Source of the DNA: DASUTB01 sp036374835
GTDB taxonomy: Bacteria > Actinomycetota > Actinomycetes > Jiangellales > Jiangellaceae
Length of the DNA: 24,697 nucleotides
NCBI GenBank assembly: GCA_036374835.1
Contig: DASUTB010000127.1
Coordinates: 1 to 24,697, forward strand
Direction of reading: 5' to 3'
Shown here: positions 14,789-24,608 of the stretch, in pieces
Numbering within the stretch: position 1 is the stretch's first letter
Layout: each line of letters opens with the position of its first letter
Notes under the pieces: generated by a model
What the model saw: only the letters and a program-made list of their open reading frames with translations
Database searches by the model: none
What the model was told of the DNA's origin: nothing
Program-made: the position numbers and the translations under genes

Positions 14789-16597
14789 GTGGCGACGACA
14801 CCAACGCCAGGACCTTCTGAGCCGCAGCGTGACGACGCGGCTGGGACCCAAGGCGACGCCAGGGCCGACACGGCCACCGCATCCGAGCGTCCGGACGCGG
14901 CAGCCGACGACCGCGCGTCACAGGACACGTCCTCGAGCGCCAACGGCAACTCACCGGGCGCGGACACGGTATCCGCCGACGCCAAGGGCGACGCGACTGA
15001 CGCTCACGGCGAGTCGGCCGGCACTCAGGGTGAGTCGACGAGCGGCAACGGCGACGCTACCTCGCAGTCGGCGGCATCGGAGCCGGCCGGACGACAGGAC
15101 GACCGCGCTGGCGGCACGGCGCGGGTGACCCCTGCCGATCTCATGGCCGCCACCAAGGGAGCGAACGCGTCGCCGGCGCGCCCCGGCGCGGGCGACAACA
15201 GTTCAGGAAGTGCGGCGAGCGCCGGCACGTCGACCAGCGAGGAGAGCGCCGAGGGCGATACGTCGGACACCGAAGCAAGCGCCGAGGGCGACACATCCGA
15301 CTCCGAAGCAAGCGCCGAGAAGGATCATGGGAGCGGCGGCCAGGCGCCGCCCCCTGAACCGAGCGAGACGGTCGCACAGGACGAATGGGGCCGGGTCGAC
15401 GCCAACGGTGAGGTGTACCTCCGCACGGCGCAAGGTGAGCGGCACATCGGTTCGTGGCAGGTCGGCGAGCCGGAGCAGGCACTTACCTTCTATCGCCGTA
15501 AGTTCGACGACCTCGTCGTCCAGGTCGACCTGCTGGAACAGCGCCTGTCGTCCGGCGCCGCGTCCCCGGACAACGCCGAACACGGCATCGCCAAGCTGCG
15601 TAAGGCGCTGGCCGAACCGCACGCGATCGGCGACCTGGACTCGCTGCGTGCTCGCCTGGAGGCGCTGCGCGAGCAGGTGTCCGAGCGGCGGGCCGAGCGA
15701 AAGGCGGCACGCGCCCAGGAACTCGACGAAGCACGCGCCCGCAAGGAACACGTCGCCGGCGAGGCCGAGGCGATCTCCGCAGGTGACGACTGGCGGCACG
15801 GCGCCGACCGGCTGCGCCAGCTGCTCGACGAGTGGAAGTCCCTCCCCCGGCTCGACCGGGCCACCGACGACGCGCTGTGGCGGCGCTTCTCCACTGCACG
15901 CACGCACTACACCCGCCGCCGCAAGGCTCACTTCGCCGAGCTGGCCGAGCGTCGGGAGAACGCCCGGGAGATCAAGGAAGAGATCCTCGCCGAGGCCGAA
16001 GAGCTCGCCGAGTCGACCGACTGGGGCCCGACAGCCCGGCGCTTCCGGGACCTGATGTCGCGCTGGAAGGCCGCCGGCCCTGCCCCGCGGGCGGTGGACG
16101 AGGCACTGTGGAAGCGATTCCGGACCGCGCAGGACACCTTCTTCGAAGCACGTTCGGCGACGTTCGCCCAGCGCGACGCCGAGCAACAGCAGAACCTCGA
16201 GGCCAAGCAGGCGCTGCTCACCGAGGCCGAAGCGCTCCTTCCGGTCTCAGACTGGAAGGCCGCTCGCGCCACGCTGCGTTCGATTCAGGAGCGCTGGGAG
16301 GCGATCGGTCATGTTCCGCGGGAGTCGATGAAGTCCGTCGAGTCGCGGCTGCGCCGCGTCGAAGACGCGATTCGCGAGGCCGAGCAGTCCGATTGGCGGC
16401 GTACCAATCCGGAGGCCCGTGCCAGGGCCGAGGGTACCGTCGCGCAGCTGCAGGCCTCGATCAGCGAGCTCGAAGCGACCGCGGCCAACGCGCGCGACGC
16501 CGGCAACGAGCGCAAGGCCTCTGAGGCCGAAGAGGCGCTCGCCGCGCGGCGCGCCTGGCTGGAGCAGGCCGAACGAGCGCTGGACGATCTCCGCTAA
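14789..16597 (+). CDS. DUF349 repeat protein with long disordered N-terminus
   Basis: A 602-residue protein in two parts. Residues 1 to about 200 are low-complexity (Ala, Ser, Thr, Asp, Glu, Gly) and surely disordered. Residues about 200-602 are charged and mostly helical, with three DUF349 repeats at about 335-385, 411-460 and 488-535, each with a Trp in the first helix, a W(K/E)-containing second helix (DEWKSLPRL, SRWKAAGPA, ERWEAIGHV) and, in the first two, a DDALWRRF / DEALWKRF motif. The C-terminus is a coiled coil. DUF349 function is unknown. Start is GTG with AAGGAG six bases upstream. It is one of only two plus-strand genes and converges with relA; an 88-bp palindrome lies 20 bases after its stop. 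Confidence 0.9.
   Translation: MATTPTPGPSEPQRDDAAGTQGDARADTATASERPDAAADDRASQDTSSSANGNSPGADTVSADAKGDATDAHGESAGTQGESTSGNGDATSQSAASEPAGRQDDRAGGTARVTPADLMAATKGANASPARPGAGDNSSGSAASAGTSTSEESAEGDTSDTEASAEGDTSDSEASAEKDHGSGGQAPPPEPSETVAQDEWGRVDANGEVYLRTAQGERHIGSWQVGEPEQALTFYRRKFDDLVVQVDLLEQRLSSGAASPDNAEHGIAKLRKALAEPHAIGDLDSLRARLEALREQVSERRAERKAARAQELDEARARKEHVAGEAEAISAGDDWRHGADRLRQLLDEWKSLPRLDRATDDALWRRFSTARTHYTRRRKAHFAELAERRENAREIKEEILAEAEELAESTDWGPTARRFRDLMSRWKAAGPAPRAVDEALWKRFRTAQDTFFEARSATFAQRDAEQQQNLEAKQALLTEAEALLPVSDWKAARATLRSIQERWEAIGHVPRESMKSVESRLRRVEDAIREAEQSDWRRTNPEARARAEGTVAQLQASISELEATAANARDAGNERKASEAEEALAARRAWLEQAERALDDLR
15245..15320 (+). repeat. Tandem 33-bp repeat in the DUF349 gene (2.3 copies)
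   Basis: Two in-frame 33-base units (15245-15277 and 15278-15310) encode SAEGDTSDTEA and SAEGDTSDSEA; a third begins SAEKD at 15311 and diverges. The period keeps the frame. It looks like a recent slippage or unequal-exchange expansion within the disordered acidic N-terminus. Confidence 0.75.
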
Positions 16598-16616
16598 AGA
16601 CCCATCGTTGCCCGTC

Positions 16617-16704
16617 GTTCGATCACGTTCGGCAGGCGTGGCGACATCACAACAGGCGCACATGCATGGTGTTATGTGGCTGCGCCTGCTGAACGTGATC
16701 GAAC
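16617..16704 (+). repeat. 88-bp palindromic element, copy B (between convergent DUF349 and relA genes)
   Basis: Same 14-bp perfect inverted ends as copy A, and about 74 of 88 identical positions when both are read in the direction of their upstream gene. The arms continue to pair imperfectly (GCAGGCG...ACAT...ACA) up to a small centre around CACATGCATGG. It lies 20 bases after the DUF349 stop and 39 bases beyond the relA stop, so it could act as a bidirectional terminator. Confidence 0.75.
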
Positions 16705-16742
16705 AACAAACGGGCGATTCGGACGCGGGACGCCGCGTCGGG

Positions 16743-19070
<2,328 letters not shown>

Positions 19071-19134
19071 CTCACCCCCGGTTTGGATAAGGAGTTAAGT
19101 TTACGCATGCCCGCGCCTTTGCGGGAGGCACCGC

Positions 19135-19704
19135 CTACACGTGCAGCAGCGCTCTTACATCAAGCGTACCGAGCCGGTCACGGCCGCCGAGAAATCCCAG
19201 CTCGATGAGCACTGCGACGGCGGTCACCTCGGCTCCGACCGAAGCGACGAGCTTGGCCGTCGCCTCGACCGTTCCACCAGTCGCCAGGACGTCGTCCACG
19301 ACCAGCACCCGAGATCCGAGTTGAAACGCGTCGGTATGCACCTCGACGGTTTCCTCACCGTATTCGAGCGTGAAATTGGCCGAGCGCGTTTCGAAAGGCA
19401 ACTTGCCGTATTTGCGAATCGGTACGAACCCGACGCCGAGTCGCTGAGCTACCGGAGCGGCCAGAATGAATCCCCGAGCCTCGATGCCGGCGACCGTATC
19501 CACGACCGTATTGCCCGACTCGTCACGGCCGGCCGCCGCCAGCGCGTCGATTGCGGTGGCGAAGGCATCGTAATCGGCCAGCAACGGGGTGATGTCCTTG
19601 AACACCACGCCCGGCTTCGGCCAGTCCGGTATGTCACGGATCTTGGACAAAAGGAGATCGCGGTCGGCATCCGTGATCCCGACCGGTGTGACATCACCGC
19701 TCAC
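19135..19704 (-). CDS. apt: Adenine phosphoribosyltransferase
   Basis: Salvages adenine to AMP using PRPP. The 189-residue protein has the APRT fold: IRDIPDWPKPGVVFKDITPLL near the N-terminus (22-42), VAGIEARGFILAAPVA (71-86), VPIRKYGKLP (94-103) and the PRPP-binding loop VLVVDDVLATGGT (about 133-145). The GTG start lies 15 bases after the yajC stop. In related genomes secD and secF stand between yajC and apt; here they do not. Upstream of relA, as in most actinobacteria. Confidence 0.95.
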   Translation of the reverse strand: MSGDVTPVGITDADRDLLLSKIRDIPDWPKPGVVFKDITPLLADYDAFATAIDALAAAGRDESGNTVVDTVAGIEARGFILAAPVAQRLGVGFVPIRKYGKLPFETRSANFTLEYGEETVEVHTDAFQLGSRVLVVDDVLATGGTVEATAKLVASVGAEVTAVAVLIELGFLGGRDRLGTLDVRALLHV

Positions 19705-19719
19705 AAGCTCAGGTCCGGC

Positions 19720-20094
19720 TCAGGACTTCGGCGTGTCGGGTTCGTCGCCGTCGTCGTTGCGCGGGTTGTGCTCGGCGTTCGACTCGTTCAGCGAGACTCC
19801 TTCCGAGCCGGTCAGCCCGGATGCGTCGTCCGGCACCACCGGCTCGTCCGGGATGACCTGAACGATGGCGCGGCGGACGAAGCGGTTGGTGACGCCCGGC
19901 GCCACCTCGAGCACGACCTCGTCGCCTTCCACCGCCTCAATTGTGCCGATAAGACCGGAGCCGGTCATGACCTTGCTACCCGGCGTGAGCGACTGCTGCA
20001 CCTCCTGGAGCTGCTTGCGCTGCTTCTGCTGTGGCCGGATCAGCAGGAAGTAGAAGACAGCAACGAGGAGTATGAGTGGGAGGAGGGCTTCCAT
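19720..20094 (-). CDS. yajC: Preprotein translocase accessory subunit YajC
   Basis: A small single-pass membrane partner of the Sec translocon (SecDF-YajC). From the ATG at 20094 the 124-residue product begins MEALLPLILLVAVFYFLLI, one membrane helix, followed by the family motif RPQQKQRKQLQE, then MTGSGLIGTIEAVEGDEVVLEVAPGV. A polar, acidic, likely disordered tail fills the last 35 residues. A longer open frame back to 20163 adds a polar extension before the helix and is not typical. It is 71 bases downstream of ruvB. Its expected partners SecD and SecF are not encoded here. Confidence 0.93.
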   Translation of the reverse strand: MEALLPLILLVAVFYFLLIRPQQKQRKQLQEVQQSLTPGSKVMTGSGLIGTIEAVEGDEVVLEVAPGVTNRFVRRAIVQVIPDEPVVPDDASGLTGSEGVSLNESNAEHNPRNDDGDEPDTPKS

Positions 20095-20165
20095 AAGTCT
20101 TCGCGATTCCTTAGGCCGATTGATTCGGGGACGGCTCCCGAGGATATGGGAATACCCCCGCAATA

Positions 20166-21229
<1,064 letters not shown>

Positions 21230-21233
<4 letters not shown>

Positions 21234-21847
21234 GACGTTGCCAGCGTACGCAGCGCCGCTTTGAGGATTCCGGGGACGTCTGCGGTGTCGATGCCGTCGC
21301 CGACGAGCGGTGCCACCGCGTCAACCGCCGCATCGGCCTGGCCGGTCGGCCAGCCGAGGCCGAGCAAGGCGGCATGTACCTGGTTTCGCCATGGCTCGCC
21401 GGCCCCGTTGTGGCCTGCCGGAACGGCCGTACCGGCAATGGTTGCCGGCGCGCCGAGCCTGTCCTTGAGCTCGATGACGATTCGCTGTGCGCCCTTCTTG
21501 CCGATACCGGGTACCCGGGTGAGTGCGGTGAGGTCCTCGGTTGCCACCGCGCGGCGCAGCTCGTCCGGACTCAGCACGGCGAGCATCGCCTGCGCCAGCT
21601 TCGGCCCGACGCCGCTTGCGGTCTGCAGCAACTCGAACGTGTTTCGCTCGTCCGCGTCCGCGAAACCGTAGAGCGTCAGCGAGTCCTCGCGCACGACCAG
21701 GCTGGCCGCCAGCTCGGCCTGCTCGCCGCGCCGCACCGACGATGCGGCGGACGGGGTACACGACAGCGTCAGCCCGATGCCTCCGACGTCCACCACGACA
21801 TCGGTGCCGCCCACCGACGCAACAGTGCCGCGAACGAACGAAATCAC
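21230..21847 (-). CDS. ruvA: Holliday junction DNA-binding subunit RuvA
   Basis: Binds four-way junctions and loads RuvB. The 205-residue product has the OB-fold domain I (MISFVRGTVASVGG), two helix-hairpin-helix motifs (SGVGPKLAQAML at about 78-89, VPGIGKKGAQRIVIELKD at about 112-129) and a C-terminal RuvB-contacting domain (about 150-205). The GTG start overlaps the ruvC stop by three to four bases (GTGA), giving translational coupling. Its ribosome-binding region lies beside a strong hairpin in the end of ruvC (21868-21918). Confidence 0.96.
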
Positions 21848-22419
21848 CGAACCACCCCCACTCCCCCATGATCATGTTCAATTACCGTGCGATGTGCACG
21901 GTCTTTCGACATGATCATCGACTTGGCATCGTCGAGACGTTGCTGGGCAGCACCGCGCCACACATGGCAGATCGCGATGGCCAGTGCGTCGCTGGCGTCG
22001 GCCGGGGTCGGCTTCGTTTCGAGCCGTAGCAACCGGGTCACCATGGCCGCCACCTGCTCCTTACCCGCCTTGCCGGTGCCGGTGATGGCGGCCTTGATCT
22101 CACTCGGGGTGTGCAGCGCGACCGGGATGCCCCGCTTCGCCGCGGTCACGACTGCGACGCCGCTGGCCTGCGCAGTTCCCATCACCGTGCGCACATTGTG
22201 CTGGCTGAAGACCCGCTCGACGGCGACCGCCGTCGGCCGGTGCTCGTCCAGGTACTTCTCCACTGCGGCCTCGATCGCGACCAACCGTTCGCCGATCGGC
22301 GCGCTGGACGGTGTGCGGACGACCTCGACATCAATGAGGCGCAGCGGCCGGCCGGGCTCACCGTCGACCACGCCGAGTCCGCACCGGGTAAGCCCTGGAT
22401 CCACGCCCAGCACGCGCAC
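21844..22419 (-). CDS. ruvC: Crossover junction endodeoxyribonuclease RuvC
   Basis: Resolves Holliday junctions by symmetrical nicking. From the GTG at 22419 the protein has 191 residues and starts MRVLGVDPGLTRCG. The four catalytic acids are all present: Asp7, Glu68 (AVERVF), Asp141 and Asp144 (ADASDALA). The GTG was chosen because GGAGG sits six bases upstream and the longer frame to 22479 would run through the SOS box. Residues after about 153 form a variable tail; codons 168-184 carry a large DNA inverted repeat. First gene of ruvC-ruvA-ruvB-yajC-apt-relA. Confidence 0.96.
   Translation of the reverse strand: MRVLGVDPGLTRCGLGVVDGEPGRPLRLIDVEVVRTPSSAPIGERLVAIEAAVEKYLDEHRPTAVAVERVFSQHNVRTVMGTAQASGVAVVTAAKRGIPVALHTPSEIKAAITGTGKAGKEQVAAMVTRLLRLETKPTPADASDALAIAICHVWRGAAQQRLDDAKSMIMSKDRAHRTVIEHDHGGVGVVR
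21868..21918. repeat. Two-tier inverted repeat inside the 3' end of ruvC
   Basis: Outer arms ATGATCATGT (21868-21877) and ACATGATCAT (21909-21918) pair perfectly over 10 bp; after a symmetrical 6/6 internal loop the inner arms ACCGTGC (21884-21890) and GCACGGT (21896-21902) pair over 7 bp around GATGT. The repeat lies in the non-conserved tail codons of ruvC, about 20 bases before the ruvA start. Confidence 0.75.
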
Positions 22420-22435
22420 CGGAATCCTCCGATCA

Positions 22436-22451
22436 ACGAACACATGTTCGT
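22436..22451. promoter_or_regulatory. LexA (SOS) box upstream of ruvC
   Basis: ACGAACACATGTTCGT is a perfect 16-base dyad with the SOS core CGAAC-N4-GTTCG. It ends 17 bases upstream of the ruvC start, with GGAGG between. A TAGCGT hexamer further upstream could be the -10. LexA control of ruvCAB is established in mycobacteria, so this fits. Confidence 0.8.
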
Positions 22452-22517
22452 GAGCGACGCTACCCGACCACGCCGGCAACTCCCGCCGCCGACACGCCGC
22501 GACACACTAAGAATGAT

Positions 22518-22549
22518 CACGTAAAGCCGGTATTCCCCAGCTTTACGTG
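22518..22549 (-). terminator. Hairpin between yebC and ruvC (distal)
   Basis: CACGTAAAGC and GCTTTACGTG pair over 10 bp, with a possible further GG/CC pair past one mismatch. On the minus strand it is followed by ATCATTCTTAG, moderately T-rich, so it could end the pdxS-pdxT-yebC transcript before the ruvC promoter. Its outer side contains GAATGATCACGTAA (22511-22524), the same 14 bases that begin the repeat arm after pafA. Confidence 0.5.
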
Positions 22550-22562
22550 GCATACAGACACA

Positions 22563-22597
22563 GCAAAGCCGGTAAAGGGCACGCATCGCTGCTTTGC
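22563..22597 (-). repeat. Hairpin directly after yebC (proximal)
   Basis: GCAAAGC and GCTTTGC pair over 7 bp around a 21-base loop, twelve bases after the yebC stop. Its plus-strand left arm shares AAAGCCGGTA with the neighbouring hairpin, so the two look like related units side by side. Confidence 0.4.
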
Positions 22598-22608
22598 CAG
22601 AGGGTGGG

Positions 22609-23370
22609 TTAGCCGACGGCTTCCATGATCTCGTCGGAGACGTCGAAGTTGGTGTACACGTTCTGGACGTCGTCGCTGTCCTCCAGGGACTCGATGAGGC
22701 GGAAGACCTGCTTCGCGCCCTCCTCGTCCAGCTCCACCGTCACCGACGGGACCCACGAGGACTCGGCGGAGTCGTAGTCGAGGCCCGCGGCCTGCACCGC
22801 CGTTCGCACCGCGACCAGGTCACCGGCATCACACCGGATCTCGAACGACTCACCGAGGTCCTCGACCTCTTCGGCGCCGGCCTCGAGCACGGCTTCGAGC
22901 ACGTCGTCCTCGCTCAGCGTGCGGCCGTCCTGCTCCTTCGGCACGACGACGACACCCTTGCGGCTGAACATGTACGACACCGACCCGGCGTCGGCCATCG
23001 AGCCGCCGTTGCGGGTCATCGCGATACGAACCTCGGAGGCGGCACGGTTGCGGTTGTCGGTGAGGCACTCCACGAGGAATGCGACGCCGTTCGGGCCGTA
23101 GCCCTCGTACATGATCGTCTGGTACTCGGCCGCGCCGGCCTCAGCGCCGGAGCCGCGCTTGACCGCGCGCTCGATGTTGTCGTTCGGTACCGACGCCTTC
23201 TTCGCCTTCTGGATGGCGTCGTACAGCGTGGGATTGCCGTCCGGATCACCGCCGCCGGTGCGCGCCGCGACCTCGACGTTCTTGATCAGCTTGGCGAACA
23301 GCTTGCCGCGCTTGGCATCGATCGCGGCCTTCTTGTGCTTGGTCGTCGCCCATTTCGAATGGCCGGACAT
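22609..23370 (-). CDS. yebC: YebC/PmpR-family protein
   Basis: A 253-residue cytoplasmic protein with the family start MSGHSKWATTKHKKAAIDAKRGKLFAKLIK, the NDNIERAVKRGSG region and the acidic C-terminal domain (LIESLEDSDDVQNVYTNFD). Family members have been described as DNA-binding regulators and, more recently, as translation factors that relieve ribosome stalling; which applies here is not visible. Its ATG overlaps the pdxT stop by one base (TAATG), with AAGGAG upstream, so it is coupled to pdxT. Position between pdxT and ruvC is standard in actinobacteria. Confidence 0.96.
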   Translation of the reverse strand: MSGHSKWATTKHKKAAIDAKRGKLFAKLIKNVEVAARTGGGDPDGNPTLYDAIQKAKKASVPNDNIERAVKRGSGAEAGAAEYQTIMYEGYGPNGVAFLVECLTDNRNRAASEVRIAMTRNGGSMADAGSVSYMFSRKGVVVVPKEQDGRTLSEDDVLEAVLEAGAEEVEDLGESFEIRCDAGDLVAVRTAVQAAGLDYDSAESSWVPSVTVELDEEGAKQVFRLIESLEDSDDVQNVYTNFDVSDEIMEAVG

Positions 23371-24002
23371 TAGCCCTTGCTCTCCTTAACGATGTCGAGG
23401 AACAGACGATGCACCCGTTCGTCCCCGGTGATCTCCGGATGGAACGCAGTCGCCAGCAGCGCCCCGTGCCGAACCGCAACAATCTTACCGTCGGCGGGCC
23501 CGCCGGCCACGCGAGCCAACACCTGCACGCCGGGGCCGACGTCCTCCACCCACGGCGCGCGGATGAACGCGACATGGGTGGGACGGTCGTCCTCCTCACC
23601 TGAATCGGCTCCGCCGCCGGCCAGCGCGGGAACCGCCAGGTCGACCTCGAACGAGTCGACCTGACGGCCGAAGGCGTTGCGGCGCACCGTCATGTCGATA
23701 CCGCCGAGCGTCTGCTGATCGTCGGTTCCGCCGACGACCCGGTCGGCCAGCATGATCATTCCCGCACACGTTCCGTAGACGGGCATGCCGCGCTTGATCC
23801 GCTCACGCAGCGGCTCGGCCAGCTCGAACGCGCGGAGCAACTTGTCGATCGTCGTCGACTCGCCGCCCGGAATGATCAGCGCGTCCACTTCGTCCAGATC
23901 GGTCGGACGGCGCACCGCGATGGTCTTCGCACCCAGCGATTCCATGATCCGCCGGTGCTCGCGGACGTCGCCCTGCAGGGCTAGTACTCCGATAACCGTC
24001 AT
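23370..24002 (-). CDS. pdxT: Glutaminase subunit of pyridoxal 5'-phosphate synthase
   Basis: PdxT hydrolyses glutamine and channels ammonia to PdxS for PLP synthesis. The 210-residue class I glutaminase shows VLALQGDVREHRRI at the start, PGGEST (45-50), the nucleophile elbow YGTCAGM (Cys79) and the catalytic pair in FHPEITGD (His188, Glu190). A polar insert of about 15 residues (near 130-145, rich in Gly, Asp and Glu) is longer than usual and should be a surface loop. It starts three bases after the NUDIX gene, which separates it from pdxS. Confidence 0.95.
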   Translation of the reverse strand: MTVIGVLALQGDVREHRRIMESLGAKTIAVRRPTDLDEVDALIIPGGESTTIDKLLRAFELAEPLRERIKRGMPVYGTCAGMIMLADRVVGGTDDQQTLGGIDMTVRRNAFGRQVDSFEVDLAVPALAGGGADSGEEDDRPTHVAFIRAPWVEDVGPGVQVLARVAGGPADGKIVAVRHGALLATAFHPEITGDERVHRLFLDIVKESKG

Positions 24003-24005
24003 CGC

Positions 24006-24530
24006 TCACTCGCACATTGGGGTCATGCCGTCCCACCCGTGGTCGAGAATCGTGGCGACCCGCTCGCCCAGGTTGGGTGGGTAGATCGTGGCGTCGGTCC
24101 GGCGAAGCTCGTCGAGCGGCCACCAGGCGACGGTGTCCATCGCGACGAGCTCGACATCGGTCCAGCCGTCCGTGCTGACAGCGGTAGCCGCGGGCACCTT
24201 GGCCAGGTAGAGCCACTCCTCCTGGCGGCACGTCCGGCCGAGGAAGTCGAACGTCGGCAAACGCCGCGCGATGGGACCGATGAGATCGTCCGGCGTGAAC
24301 CGCAGACCGGTCTCCTCGTACGCCTCGCGGACCGCCGCGGTGCGCTCGTCCTCGCCGGCACCGATACCTCCACCGACGGTGAACCACCAGCTGCGCTCGC
24401 CCTTGCTGGCGCGCATCAGCAACACGCGCCGGTCGCCGTCGACGATGACGACCCGCGCCGAGTCCCGTTCGTAGACGCCGTCGTCAGCACGCGTCCACTC
24501 CTCGGCGAACACCGCGTCCTCGTCGAGCAC
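24006..24530 (-). CDS. NUDIX hydrolase between pdxS and pdxT
   Basis: A 174-residue protein with a complete Nudix box, Gly54 to Leu76 (GGIGAGE, then REAYEETGL), preceded by ARVVIVDGDRRVLLMRA, the typical first strands, and followed by EEWLYLAKV. Substrate unknown. The GTG start has GGGGTGA a few bases upstream. It is tightly packed in the operon: about 73 bases after pdxS and three before pdxT. The operon position suggests a house-cleaning or cofactor-linked role, but nothing in the sequence shows action on a B6 compound. Confidence 0.9.
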   Translation of the reverse strand: MLDEDAVFAEEWTRADDGVYERDSARVVIVDGDRRVLLMRASKGERSWWFTVGGGIGAGEDERTAAVREAYEETGLRFTPDDLIGPIARRLPTFDFLGRTCRQEEWLYLAKVPAATAVSTDGWTDVELVAMDTVAWWPLDELRRTDATIYPPNLGERVATILDHGWDGMTPMCE

Positions 24531-24558
24531 AATTTCACCCCATCGCCAGCGTGCACCC

Positions 24559-24608
24559 GGTCACCAGCGGCTCACCAGGTCACCTGCTCACTCGAGTTCC
24601 GGTTCACC
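24559..24608. repeat. Cluster of short G(G)YTCACC-type direct repeats between pdxS and the NUDIX gene
   Basis: GGTCACC, GCTCACC, GGTCACC, GCTCACT and GTTCACC begin at 24559, 24570, 24578, 24586 and 24602, at intervals of 8-16 bases, the last overlapping the end of pdxS. They could be protein-binding half sites or simple slippage; no dyad is formed. Confidence 0.3.

Noticed and set aside
19082..19134. Possible terminator in the apt-relA gap (CCCGC / GCGGG)
   Set aside because: Only five pairs around a six-base loop, no T-tract, and apt-relA are normally cotranscribed.
21644..21659. TCGAACGTGTTTCGCT as a third SOS box
   Set aside because: The right half lacks GTTCG, and it lies inside ruvA coding sequence.
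22420..22479. Longer RuvC N-terminus
   Set aside because: It would run through the SOS box; GGAGG and GTG at 22419 give the standard MRVLGVDPG start.
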